From Larix kaempferi (lineage: Eukaryota; Streptophyta; Pinopsida; Pinales; Pinaceae): DNA of 64,000 nucleotides. Positions 34,750 to 47,150 of the stretch are shown here, one piece after another. The notes beneath the pieces were generated by a model. That model saw nothing but the letters and a program-made list of their open reading frames with translations. It did not search any database and was not told the DNA's origin. Every line of letters begins with the position of its first letter. Position 1 is the first letter of the stretch. Where the stretch lies: the NCBI GenBank assembly GCA_027924585.1, contig BSBM01000186.1, forward strand, positions 9,100,001 through 9,164,000, read 5' to 3'. A program made the translations under genes and the position numbers.

Positions 34750-35769
34750 CTAGTTACGACCAAGCAGAATGTTGTAATCCAACGGAGCAGCAACCACTTC
34801 CACGTTAAGTGTTGCGGTCTTTCCCCCCAGCTCGACTAGTAAAGTTTGTAACAGCCCATGAGTTTGAAAGCCACGTCCGTCGAAGGCTCTCGGAGTGGTA
34901 GGAGAATGGTTCAACTCGGGAGAACCAATGGCTCTCCAGCAGGCGATCGACATGACTGACGTAGAGGCTCCTTCGTCCAAAACGGTACGATGGATTATCT
35001 TCCCAGCAATGTTTGAGGCAACTTGAAATGCTAGCTGATGGGAGAGCCTCGGTTTAAAATACTCCAGTCGGAACATAATGGTGTTCGATGAATCCAAGTC
35101 AACTGGACCGATGGCAGCGAGGAGAGTCTTGCGCTGATTCGGACAGTTTTGCAAGACCTCGAGCGTCGACATAGCACAAGGAGCTTGCGCTAGGTCCTCT
35201 ACAATGTTGTAGTTTTGAGCATCCCGAGCATTTGGATTAAAAACCGATTTTCTAATCGTGCTCTTGGGTGGACGCAATACTGACTCGAGAGAGGGCTTCT
35301 TTATGGTGAGAAGTGCAGCCGGTATGGTGATGTCGGGCATCGAAGTGGAAGCTTTTTCAGTATTATTTCCAACAGGTTCCTTAGCTGGAACGAAGTCATA
35401 TGAACGAGAACGGGTGTTCAAGTTGATAGTCTCGTTACGCACCATGAGAACATAGGCGGTGGTGGATGCTTCTCCTTGGGAAGAAGAAGCATGAGTGATT
35501 GTCTGCTGATTTTGAGCAGGGAAGAGATCGTTGAGAACTGCGGGTGTGGGTTTACCCTTAAGAAACTTTTGAACTTCGTCCCTATGGGGGCACTCTTTAG
35601 AAAAGTGATCATCACCACACAATAGGCAAGGATATTTCAACTTCCTTTTCTGTTTGGTATCATTAGGGGTGCTCTTTTGTTCCTGCTGGGTGGGAGATTT
35701 CTTAGGTTTCCCCTTGTTCTTCTTCTTACCACCAAACTTTTGAGGTGAAATTGATAAAACAAAATTCAC
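34750..35769 (-). pseudogene. Gypsy nucleocapsid knuckle and aspartic protease
   Basis: Begins in a Lys/Gly-rich basic stretch (FGGKKKNKGKPKK). It then has a CCHC-type knuckle, CLLCGDDHFSKEC, near 35620 and a long linker. The retropepsin segment carries LDEGASTSVMS, where the active-site triplet is D-E-G and not D-S/T-G, and ends with LDYNILLGRN. The D-E-G form is within the active-site block in the right position relative to LLGR, so it may be family-specific and not damage. A TAG at 34750 interrupts the join to RT in the same frame. Confidence 0.82.
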
Positions 35770-38210
35770 TTCTTGGGTGACAGCAGGAGTGGATGATTTG
35801 GTGATGTCATGACCAGCCTGTGTTGGTGATGAGGAAGAACCTGAGGGGTTCGATGAACCAACAGTTTGAGAAGAAGGCTGGGTGGTTTCGCGGGGTCGTA
35901 AGTGTTGCAGGGTGCGTCAGGAAGGATATCAAACAATGTGCCAGACTGAGCATAGACTAAGTCTAGTAAGTGGGCACGTGTGATGGCTTGTTCTTCGGTG
36001 ATTGCACCTCCCATGGAAACATCTCGTGCTATGGTTGGTATGAGAGACTTCGTAAACCAATCTGCTAGGAGCTGATTTGGAATAGGACCCTTAATGAGAC
36101 GCCGTCTCCTCCGCCACTCATGTATATGATCTGATATATGAGTAGCGGTATTTTGACGGAGCGAGGTTAAAAGCTCTGTACCAGTTTCATACCGTATAGG
36201 CAGCTGGAAATGAGTCAAAAAGTTCATAGCAAGAGAACCAAAATCAGCAAAAGAATGGGGTGGTAGTTCAATATACCACTTGGCAGCTGAACTAGTGAGA
36301 GTCCGTTGGAATAACCGAAAACAGATCAAGTCTTCCATCAGGGAGTTGTATGAACACCATAAGTGGTATGTCATCACGTGGTTTTTAGGATCCTCACCTG
36401 TTTTACCATCAAATTTTGGGATATCTGATGGAAGTTTCACCGGAATGGGTGGCCAATTAGTTCCATGGTAAATGGGGTCATTAGTTAAACGAGACAGGTT
36501 AGGTAGATCCAAAGTAGCCAAAAAGGGCAGCTGCGGATTAGGCTGTGAGTACTGACAGTACAAATAAGGCATGTAAGGACCTGTGGGACCTTGTATTGAC
36601 TAACCATATGGTGTTCCAGGAGGAAACTGGCCGTAGGGGTACTAGCCACCCAGACCAAATGGAGGTCCGCCTCCATAGTAAGGTGGTCCATAACCATAAT
36701 AAGGTGGCCCGTTACCATAAGGTGGGGGCCTGCCTCTTCCGCCGGGAGGGGGTGGGCCGCCTCCGAATGGTGGAGGTCCGCCGCCACCGCCAGGGTAGGA
36801 TGGGCCGCCACCGCCTCCACCGGGAGGAGGTGGTGGTCCACTACCACCACCGAAATAGGACGGGCCTCCACCACCTCCGCCGGGAGGGGGTGGTGGGCCA
36901 CCGCCGCCGCCGAAAGGGTAAGAGCCTCCTCCGTCACCTCCACCATAGTAGGGTGGGGGTCCACCACCACCACCACCACCAGGATTAGAAGGTCCTCCAC
37001 CACCACCACCAGGAGGGGTGGTGCGCCTCCACCACCACCGGGATAAGATGGTCCTCCCCCACCTCCGTCGAGAGGAGGGGGTGGTCCTCCACCACCTCCG
37101 CTAGGGGGGGTGGGCCATGATTGAAGTGGGGCGGTCCTCCACCAGAAGGTAGAGGCTCGCCTCCTCCAGAGTTATGCGGGGGCCCGCTGCCTCCAATGGG
37201 AGGTGGCAGTCGACCGAATGGGGGTGGAGGGACTTGCGGGACTATAGTGGGGATCCATGTTGTAAAACATTTTGCTGTCCCCATAGAGTGTAAGGATTAC
37301 CGGGGTAAGGTACCCCATAGAGTGCGTTTCCGGGATTAAGTTGACCCGACACAGGGTTAAGATGACCTGGATATGCTTGACTTGATGGAGGTTGAATTAC
37401 GTTGGATGGTCCCCCGACATGGGATAGTCCCAAAGTGGAAGGTCCAGGAGGTAAAGAATTTCCAACGGAAGGCCCAATGGGAACTCCTGCTGCAGGATTA
37501 TGGTTAAGAGACGGGGGTTGCCCCTCAGCAACAACTTGTTGACCACTGGGTAAAGGTTGACCCAACACTAGTTGTTGATTATTCACCGTAGGATTACCAC
37601 TACCCATAAAGAAGGTAGGGGGTAAAGAGTATCCTCCCCTCGAAGTTTGGGGTGGGGGAGGAGCAGGTGACATAACTGTGGTAGTTACGGGTTGGGTTGT
37701 GGGGGGTACTGAATTGGTCTCATGTCTAGGGGATACATGTGCATGGATGGATGGTTGACCAGTTTCAGTAGTGGTCACATGTTGCATGGATGATTCTGGT
37801 GACTCAAAAGATAGAGAGCGACCTGGGATTGGTCTGTCGTCGAATCTTATTTGAAAGTTTCGATTTCGAAACTCCTCACCCATAGCACGTAAACGAGCCA
37901 ATTGCTCACGGTAAGGTGCTAAGTGGTCGTCGGGGCTAGCCCAACTGGGTGGGGATGCAATGGCAAAATGGGCCATTGGGTGACCGATAGAAGATGTCCA
38001 CTAAGCTGCTGCAGGACCAGCAGCTGTTGTAGGGTCGTCCTGGGGTTGATTTATCCATTCCAACGATCCAAGCTCTCCCGTTGCAACGGGAGGTGAGTTT
38101 GGTGAAGTGGGGATTTGTGCTTCTTCACCCTGCGGGGGATGAGAGGCAGGTGAATCTGGAGGAGTATGTGGAAACAAATGTCCTCCAATATTCAAAGTGG
38201 GGTTTTCCAC
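35766..38210 (-). pseudogene. gag: Gypsy Gag with Pro/Gly/Tyr-rich tract
   Basis: The N-terminus opens at 38210 (MENPTLNIGGHLFPH), with an in-frame TAG near 38001, and continues to about 37242 (Pro/Ser/Gln-rich). A frameshift leads into about 600 bases (36600-37250) encoding repeated P-P-P, G-G-G-G and Y-G/P blocks. After TAGs at 36642-36644 and 36600-36602 the same frame opens as MPYLYCQYSQ and runs into a Retrotrans_gag capsid: IPKFDGKTGEDPKNHV, W-Y-I-E-L-P-P, F-L-T-H-F-Q, ending 35766. The capsid region matches the family well. The low-complexity tract in front of it is unusual and is a likely cause of slippage frameshifts. Confidence 0.8.
36650..37130 (-). repeat. GGN/CCN trinucleotide-rich tract in gag
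   Basis: On the plus strand this is imperfect (CCACCACCG) and (GGAGGTGGT) triplet repeats, including a CCA/CCG run near 36960-36985. Strong C/G asymmetry and triplet purity set it apart from the AT-rich surroundings. Confidence 0.9.
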
Positions 38211-40492
38211 TTCTTATGACCCGACCTTGGCTTGTGGATCCATCCTTACCCTTGAAATTACCTCCTGATTAAGGGGATATTCGGGTGGCAAATTCTGAAT
38301 CCTGTAAGACCTTCTCCAAGGAAAGTCAGCCAAAGTGACTGAAACAAAAAGTTTCTCCTAAGGGAAAACTAACAGAAAAGCAGACCAGAAAAAACCCTAC
38401 ACAAACTAAGGCCGCAAGCAAACTTATGTTATAAGAGTGGATTCAAGGTCTGGAACCTCACAGGATTGTCAAGGCTTCGCAACTCGCGATATACCGCAGG
38501 GTCCAACAATATGACGCGACAAGGAGGATTGGGACTGTACCCTTGCCTACATATCCGATTAGCTGGACGGTACATGCGTAGTAGCTCCTCAAGTGCTGTT
38601 CTCGGTGTATTGCTCCGCCAAGACGGCCAAAAGGTTAACTCAGTTGGTTTCAGGAATCCTAAGGGTGTCTCCTGATATACGCAAGGTACGTGGGAGCTCA
38701 AATCCATAGTGGTGCTGTCTAATGCACAACCTTTCGGCAAGAGACCTTTTGATATACTACCGAGTACGTGATACACCCTTCGATATACGCCAAGTACTCA
38801 AGGTGACTTGGTGGGTACGTGAGGGAGCTCGATATACCGATAAGTACGTGGAAGACTACAATACCCCCGGGATACAGTGTTGGCAAATAACGACAGCTGC
38901 CACACTTAACGACGTCGGAACACGTCTCTAACTTACACACAAGTTTCTAAAGATTTTACCCTAGTTCTACCGTTAATTTTATCTGGACGGTTAGGTGAAT
39001 ACATAAGGTGAGTACATAATCGTAAACATAATGCAGGCCCTAAATACATGCAAAAATACGCTTTTCTTTCAATGAACTCTATATATGGGAAGGAGATTTT
39101 TTTTTCTTTTCTTTCCAACAACTTAACCAAAGCAATGCAATGTAAGACAATCCCAAATCTACCAAAAATTGACTATGAAGTATTCTTTTTCCTTTTCAAC
39201 AAAACACAAAAAACATTTCACAACACTACTAAGCCAAATCAAAGCATGTTTTTCTTTTTCTTTTGCCTTTTCAAAACGAAAATGATGTTAAGTAATGAAA
39301 AGAGAGAATTTCTAAGTAAGGTATGCAAACTTTTCACTTTCACTATAATGGCCTAAAAGCATAAAAATCAAAAGATACAATGCAATTTCCAAAGCACGGA
39401 ATTACTTTTGCAAAACTTGATCAATATTCAAATTTTTCAAGAAGATGAGTAACTCATAATTCATGAAAAATACAAACAATGCAATCTTCTTTCAACTTTT
39501 TCAAAAGATCTATGAATGAGACATTCCAATGCTTACGCAATTCTTCAAATGAGCTTGAAAAGTAATGGAAATAAAGTATTTTTGATCTTTCAATGAGTGC
39601 ATCAAAATGACAATTTGACAACAACTATGCTTTTAATCATGAACACTGAACTGAAAAGATGACTTGCAACACTATAATAACTTAGAAAATCTCAAGAGAA
39701 AGCGAGCACTCAATAAACTGAAAATACACACAAACACTCAAAATCAATCAGCAACAAGTAAGACTAAAAGCAAGCAAAACTCACAAAATGAATGTAAGTG
39801 AGGTCTGGAAACTGATCCAATACAATGATCAGATTTGGGAAGGAGAGGAGGGAATGCAAGGGTGATGAGTGGATGCAGGTGGAGGAGACAAGATGTGTCT
39901 GCCACTGCCAAATCTCAGACCAGTCCAAGATGGAACCCAAAACAACTCCGACAAAACCAACCAACTCAATCACACAAAGCAAAAGGGATCTCTAACTGGA
40001 TCATATAGTACAGAGCGAGTCTGCATGGAAACCAAACTCAATACAAAACTGGAGAGGGCATGCATGTATGGAAAAAATGGCAGATCGGCGCACTCTGTGC
40101 TTGTACACAGTGCGACATCGCAGTTCACCAATGCGGGGAGTGCAACGGCGTTGCAGTAGACCAATGGAAGGGCTGCGACGATAGACTAACAGGCAAAGAA
40201 CACATATCAAGAAACACACAGTGTCGCTCTGTATATACTAACCAAGTGCGGCAAGCAAGATCTGAGTACAAAAATGAACCAATTCTTCGGATAGTGAGCA
40301 TAAAAGGGTCTACCAATGAGAAGCACAAACTCAAAGGAAGCTAATGAGAGTCTTCAAAGTGAAGATTTGATGGTGGAATCCACTTCAAGAAGGAAATGAC
40401 AAAATGATATGGCTTGGCAAGAAATCAACTAAAAAACAACATTCAAATTGACAACTATAAAGCAATGTTCTCCCCAGCCGAGTCGTTAGATT
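38211..40492 (-). other. Gypsy 5' leader
   Basis: 2.3 kb between the 5' LTR and gag without a supported ORF. The first bases on the minus strand after the LTR (AATCTAACGACTCGGCTGGGG) should hold the primer-binding site, but I cannot assign the tRNA. A block with GTGCGACATCGCAG and CAACGGCGTTGCAG near 40105-40160 resembles the GTCGCA motifs of the LTR and of the gene B intron. Confidence 0.55.
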
Positions 40493-41355
40493 TGTTTGAC
40501 GGACAATCTACCGTGAGCGGACTCAAGGCCCGATCTCCCTAGCTTAACGTAAGTCTAGAACAAATAGGACAGAACACAAAATACTTTCCTAGATCAAATA
40601 GAAATGCAAATGGAAAGATAGATCGTTTACCTTGGATTTGCAAATCCCTTTCTCCTTCGTTGATCCAATGCTCCAGCACTGCTAGATCTCAAGCAGCTAT
40701 ACCTCGTTGAACATATAACAGACCAAGAATAGTGAAAGCATACATTTCATATGATAGATCTAAGTTAACAGTTAATGAGGAAAACTCTAAATATCATCAA
40801 TGCGACAACATTTATGGAAAGCAATTGTATTAATCGTATTGAAAAGTGGAGAGTACAATAGAAAAGAGGATTACAACCATTTCCTTAACGTTGCAAGCTC
40901 CTTCTGACAAGCCATGCCAAAGATCCTAGAGAGAAGTGGATGTCTCCCAAGCTAGAGTGCTAGATCTATTGAGCCTAATTTCACCAGCATAAGAGTACCA
41001 TAGACTTCCTCCCTTTAGAGAGGGGTAGGGCCTCACTTATATAGAGCTAAGTGGATAGGTAGGTTGAGATATGGTAGGAGAGAGATAGGGGATCTTTCCT
41101 AGAGGTTAGGAACCGAAGGCCAACTCCCCCAATAGAGAATGAGCTCGAAGAATCTATTTTTGCCCATTAACTGACTTCGTCGCACCCTGTAATGGAGCAA
41201 GGTGCAACGTCGCAAGTTGCATGAATGCAGCTTGGGACGACCTCTTAGAACCTAGCATAAAAGCAGTGGTGTCATTCCCAGATAAATGACTTAGCCAATG
41301 GAACTTCAAGGGTGTATACATTGAATCACATGATGGTAGGATTTTAGGTGTAACA
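40493..41355 (-). repeat. 5' LTR of the gypsy element
   Basis: 863 bp, read from TGTTACACCTAAAATCC at 41355 to CGTCAAACA at 40493. It lacks the 33 bases present at 21011-21043 of the 3' LTR. A TATA-like CTATATAAG on the minus strand lies near 41035-41045. Confidence 0.95.
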
Positions 41356-41360
41356 CCTAC

Positions 41361-41642
41361 CTCATAACATCTCACTGATCAATTAGTGTTACCAAAACCC
41401 TAATATGTGTGCATGCAAAAATCTCACTTTTGCATATTTTTTAATTAAAAGTTGGGCATGCAAAATTATGCATACATGAGGCAAATCACCCTGAAAAGTC
41501 CGCATGCATCCACCATTGGATTCATGCCATCTGGTAGAGTAAATCTCACCCTCTACCCCATCCCAATGCCTACACTGCAAGTGTACCTCCATGCTAGGCA
41601 TCTGAACATGGAGGACATCCCGAGATACCACTATCTCTAACA
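41361..41642 (-). mobile_element. Solo LTR, right part
   Basis: The 282-bp remainder of the LTR that begins at 19433. It ends TCTCTAACA, followed by TTTTC (41643-41647), the second copy of the target duplication. Bases 41356-41360 are the CCTAC duplication of the gypsy insertion. Confidence 0.85.
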
Positions 41643-42093
41643 TTTTCAAGAGGTCGTTCTTTCCTCCCGTTTATTTTGTCTTCCATTTTTCTTTGTCCCC
41701 TTGTCTCTTGAACTTCATAGTTCAATCATTTTGTTTGAAAGTGAAACTATCACACTTGTTATATAGGTAGAATAACCAAATGGAGAAAGAATGGAGTAAC
41801 GAGGCGGAAGTGAACTGGACATTCACTACTCTTGAGACAAGTATGATTGTTTTGCATGTATTTGGGAAGGGTTTGAGAAAGGAATCTAGTATTCAGGACC
41901 CTAAATCGACAAATTCAATATCTAGAAAGATGGAGTTGGATTGGAGTATTTGGGACTCTTCAAAGATTCCTTCTTGAGCTTTCGATGAAGTCCATGACTT
42001 CGAACCCTATGATGGTATCCCATACCAATAATTGGTTGCACTGTGGCCCTTGGTATGGTGTTTTTTGTTGATGTGGTGACTCTACATCTACGG
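41643..42093 (+). repeat. ~560-bp tandem array, right segment (type A unit)
   Basis: The sequence resumes at the point where the array broke off at 19432, with the GTATGATT landmark at 41841. Removing the inserted DNA gives a period of about 565 bp. The array stops near 42093, inside the unit. Confidence 0.9.
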
Positions 42094-45000
42094 ATGACTC
42101 TACTTTGCTCCACAAATGAATAAAATCACCTCTCAACAAAACTTGTCTTTGAATGTGTCTTAATCCTCTACCTCGACTTGCCTTTATACTTGAGATGAAA
42201 TGCTAATCTCACAATGAGATGTACAATTGAGATTAGTCTAAATCACTAGTGTATTAAAATACACCAACTAAATATAAGACTTCCACATTTGATCACTAAA
42301 GTGAATTACAAAATAGATTTGACTCGAACTACTCATGGCACCTTTGACACTAAACTTGTGTAGAATTTCCTATCTGAACTACAACCTTCAACAAACAACA
42401 TATGATTTTGCAAATCAATGGATGGTTTTGAAGATGATTATTCATGTATGTAACTAACTTATAACACTTCATTGGAGCGTGCTCTTCTTGGGAATTATTC
42501 TACTATTTGTTGAAGAAAGTTATAACAAACTTGGCACATTACTCTAGGGTGCATTTCTTGTGGTTAGCGTGGCACATTCTTCAAGGGAACCTCTCCTTAT
42601 ATTATTTGCTTGGTCAAGGTTGTTATTCATGCACATGCTTCAAGGGTTGTTAACTCCTTAATCCTAGCATACGTGGTGGACTATTTACACATGGAGAGTC
42701 GTGATAAGGGGTTGGTTAGGGAAGCACCCTAGCTTCAAGGATTTTGTTTGAGCCACACATGCTACTAAAGGGAAGTTTGTTGCACACTTATGAAGGACAC
42801 ACCACATGATTGGAGCCTTGTTCACAAGTGGGATACCTCTTCTTGAAGTGAGCACTTATGGAGGGATTTATTTATCATTTCTCAAAGTTTATTGCTTGGT
42901 TAAACCACTCATTTAAGGGATGTGCCCTACCTTCTTGGGCTTTTTTTGGATATTATTGCTAACTAACTCCCTTATTTTACTATTGTTGAATTGTGTTGAG
43001 AAGTTAGTCACATTAGAGAACTATTATATTGTTTTCCTTGGATATGAGGATGATTATTCTATTGTTTCTTCTATGAGAGAAAAGTGGATCTCAACAACTC
43101 ATTGCTACTTTTAGTAAGGAGTTTGTTAAGGAGGTTAAACATGTAATATTTTATTGTATTCCTAAGGGAACTAGTGGATCTAAGAAAAGTTTACTTGTTT
43201 ATTGTACAAGGCGTTGAGCCCAAACCTATATAAGGGTTTTCTCTCTCCATTTGAGAGGATAGTTGGATTATGGGCTAAGTTGCTAGGAAATGTAAGTGTG
43301 GGGATGGGGGCGGGGATGCCACTTTTTGAAATAGGGTAATTGGGTTCGTCGGGGTATTATATATATATATAACAAAAAATTAAAAAGTTAAAAACATGTC
43401 ACATGCATATTTCTTCATAATTCAATGATTCATCATTCATTCAACATTCACATTGGAACATAAAATTTGATATCAAGTGAAGTTATATTATGATTCCATC
43501 GTCATACTACATTCGAAATTTGCCTAATGGGCCAATGGCATTTCCAAACATGAAATAGAAAATACAAAATTTAGAAAACACTGAACAATGATTTCATTCA
43601 ATGATTCTCGTTGAAGTAACAGTGTAACCTTGTTGTTGTATTCACCGTGGAAATCCCTTCACGATTTCACCAAATGCTGCCGCTGTAGAAAGCCCTTCAC
43701 CAAACGTTGTTGCTGCTTAATGAAATGATTATGAGATGTTTGAATGGAAAATTATGATTTTTGAAGAGTTTGAGGGTCATAATTTTAGGTTTGGGAGGGG
43801 GGCCACCTTTCCCCCTTCCTTTTATTTATTTCACTGCTTAAAAAATCAGGGTACGTCGTCCTCTCTCAACCAAACAAACCCATTTTTTCAAGCCAGCGTC
43901 TTGGGTTCTTCAGTCAAGAACTAGGTTCGTATGGGTTCGCCAAACAAGTACCTGTGCCCGAATCATAGACGTAGGTTTGTGAACCCGGTGCGGGGATTGA
44001 ACCCTACCCTCGGGTATGTGAACCCATGCAACTAAGATTATGGGATCTCTCCCCTTTGAGCATTAGTTGAATATCTTGAAGGCAAGGGAAGGATAGGGGC
44101 TTTTTATTATTATGGCATAAATTCTTGGGTTGATATTGCTGAATACACATGTTGGAGATTAATTGCATCAAGGAATGGTTGAAATGATATGGGTAACATC
44201 TATTCCTAATTAAAATGATCATTCCTTTATTTAGAATACTTTAAGACTTTAATTGTGGCTCATTCCCCTATTATTTGTCTTTGTGTCTATTACCTCTAAA
44301 TCTAGCACCCTCTCAATCACGCAACTAGGATCGGTGCTAAATATCGACAACTATTTGGGAGATGCACCCAATGTCAGTACAATGCTACCTCCCCTCATTT
44401 TAGGCGTGCTCCTTGGGCCACGAAAGGGTTCTTGAACTTCGTAAAAATAGACCTGAAATATATTCAATTGAAATACATCTATCTCTGTAAGATCTTCCCA
44501 CTGTTAGTGGACTAGTGTCTTATTGGAGTCAACAAAAGATAAGCAATAAATGTTAATTGAATTAGAAGGTTTAGGAGCAACAAATCTTATATTTTGGATT
44601 AGTTATAAGATAAATTAGTTTTCTGCAGTAAAAACAACAACATGAAAATGAAAGAAAACACAATTCCAACCGTGAAATCACCCCGAAAAGTACCTATCGG
44701 TGATCGGCAACAAGAGGGGAATCAATCCCCCCTACGACGCCATATTTTTTACGGATGAATGTTGAGTTTAGGAGCTGATTTCACTTTCATGTCTGAAATT
44801 TTCTGCAGTAAGGGCTGAGCATAAATATTTACGGCTTCCAATCCCCCTGGGGTCACCCCGAATGACTTGGAAATGGTCCAGGAACTTCTTGTAGCCTTTA
44901 GGGTTTGAACTTCCTATCAATTTGGACTTGCAAAAACCTTATACCAAAACTGCAATAACTTAAACAAGGTTGACATCACCCTCCCTAGGGCTGACGCCAC

Positions 45001-45532
45001 CTCAATTTAAGGCCTTTTTAACCTAAAAATATTGACTTTTTCACTTTTTATGGATTTTTTTTAACGATAAAGTAACTTCTAAAAATTATAAGAGCAGTAG
45101 CTAACTTCAGAAAACAACAAGTACAATAAATGCAACAACAAAAAATATATTTTTTTGGATTTTTCACAAAATATTAAATTTTAGGGTTTTTCTTTATTTT
45201 GTTTTTTTTTTGTATTTTTGCAATATATAGTACAAAAATTTGATAAAAAGAGAATTTGAATGAAGATGACAGAATAAAACTTTAGTCTTGCTCCTTTAAG
45301 GCACCGAGAAATTGTAATTAGCGTTCCTCAAGAATTGGTAATCTAATTTTTTATGGATTTGGGCAAAACCAAGAAACCCTAGGTTGTGTTGGTTTTGACC
45401 TAATTAGGGCAAAGAGAGATGCCAAAGGACTGACAAGAGAGACCCTCCAAGAAGGGATGTCTCATTTACAATACTATTTTATTGTGCATAAAAATCCTAA
45501 TTTACCCTTACCTTGAATGTCTTCGACAATGG
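42094..45532. other. Unclassified gene-less stretch
   Basis: I found no coding region or paired LTRs. A TATA-like CCTATATAAGGG occurs near 43229 in an LTR-promoter-like setting, and a short (TA)8 lies near 43355. Open frames are short and without domains. Probably old transposon sequence. Confidence 0.4.
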
Positions 45533-47150
45533 TGTTATCACATCCATAGTAGCAGGGCTACCATGGTTGCAGAGCAGATATTTGCACTTTTATGAGCTTT
45601 GCCTTTGCACATATTCAGTGAGATCAGCTATGATGAGCAGTGTTATTTGTTATCACTCACACATCAGAGCAGCCTTATATTAGACATGCAATAGACCTAA
45701 TGCCAAGGTTGAGCCTTAAGACCTCAGATTTGATGACCGAGATGACCTTTTATTCCATACAGGTACAGGGCAGTGTTCAGAGTTTTAGAAACAATGTTCT
45801 CAGTGGGTATAGTGGCCCAGATTATAGATACAGATATATGACCCATTATATATATGATGTGCATTGGTAGTATTCTCGTACTGTTTCGGTCATTTTGATA
45901 GCTTGACTTGGCATATAGTAATTATGATCTGGCAGTATATATATGTTAAAATGAAATTGGTTATTATGGATTATATGCAGGATTGTATTACTGACATTTA
46001 GAAACTCTTGTTTTATACTCGTTGGTTTTTACCTTCTTAGGAATGTGGACATGATCACTATTGTCTTTTTGACTTGCTAGCTTAGGCACCATTTTCACTT
46101 GTCTCCATCCATCCATTTATCTTTCCTCATTATTGATCTTTACCCTGACTTACACCTTGACTTGTGATATGGAGGACCTCTCCGCTTTTGCCTCTGTGTT
46201 GGACAACATCCATGTTTATTTTGTGTCTCAGCTCTGAAATGGCAACAAAACTTACCTTTGGTGAGTTGGATTTTATACCTTGATCTCTCTAGTCGGTTGC
46301 CCCGATGTTTGATCTTGATTGTGGAGGTCCCCATAGTTGTTTGATTTGTGTTGGCTAAAACCTGAAGCAAATTGTACTACCTTTGGAAATTATTGATATA
46401 TATCTTTTGTAAAGCCCTATGAAAAGGGTTGTGAAATGAAATGCAATGAAATGTAAATGCACCCTGGATGAAAGCTGCGATTGGTTGTGCTTTTAAGCAC
46501 ATGCAAAATCCTAGAGGGGTCCTACAAGCCTAAAAAACAATGGATAAATGTATGCTAAATCTAAAGATTGTTGGCCATGAAATGATATGAAATAAAATGA
46601 AAGGTCCAAATAAAGCAGTGGTTAAGTATTATGCCAAATCTAAAGACTACTGACCTTATATGAAATTTTCCTCATTGAGCCTGCGGGTTATGATATGAGA
46701 TGGAGCAAGGGACAACTAATTCTAATTGTCCCCTAGAACCTCAAGTTACGGTTAGCCGGGCACCTAGTTCACAACTATTCTAGTAGTAGACATTTTGCCA
46801 AGGTTGAATAAGCACTTCTCTGAACAACTTACCCATTTGTGAAACACCACCATTCCTTGTGTATTCCTTGTTCAACACATGCTTAAGTGTGTAACACCAT
46901 TTCCCTTATCCAAAGTATCACAGTGTCAAGTCAGTGAAGTCATCCCCTTTTGGCCTAGCCTTGCATCCTTAGCCTTCACCCTCTGCTAGCAAATTGATCA
47001 TGTCTACAAATGAGTATATTTTTTAGGTTCTCTTTGAAAGTAAATTATTAATTAACCTACTATTATCTATTAACTGTGAGTGAAATAATGCTTAATATTT
47101 TAAAGTCTTGCTATGAAAATGATTTAAAGAGCATGTCTTAACCATTGCAC
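45533..47150 (+). repeat. Dispersed TGTTATCACA repeat, copy 2
   Basis: Begins TGTTATCACATCCATAGTAGC and is alignable by eye, with indels, to 58349-59990 for about 1.6 kb. Shared landmarks include GATATGGAGGAC, GTTGTGCTT(T/C)TAAGCACATG, CCTAGAACCTCAAGTTACGG and AGTCTTGCTAT. It has no coding content and starts with TG, and may be an LTR. The right end is approximate. Confidence 0.8.

Larger units (their letters stand above)
20369..41355 (-). mobile_element. 21-kb Ty3-gypsy element with antisense genes
   Basis: LTRs at 40493-41355 (5') and 20369-21263 (3') bound 20,987 bp. The 5-bp duplication CCTAC is perfect (20364-20368 and 41356-41360), so both ends are original. Minus-strand order is leader, gag (38210-35766), protease (35769-34750), RT-RNase H (34740-32437), integrase (32542-31295) and a second RNase H (31158-30769). 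Then come about 9.5 kb holding two plus-strand genes, a purine tract and the 3' LTR. The additional RNase H, great length and extra ORFs downstream of pol point to the plant Tat/Ogre assemblage of Ty3 elements. Every coding part bears stops or frameshifts, so this copy cannot move by itself. It split a solo LTR inside the tandem array. Confidence 0.93.

Noticed and set aside
36545-37009. Long plus-strand frame rich in His/Arg and minus-strand frame rich in Val/Ala/His over the gag triplet tract.
   Set aside because: These are alternative frames of the same CCN/GGN triplet repeats and not independent genes.
43260-44040. G-rich block (GGGGATGGGGGCGGGGATG) and a GGTGCGGGGATTGAACCC block as ends of a DNA transposon.
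   Set aside because: No clear inverted repeat or target duplication could be matched.
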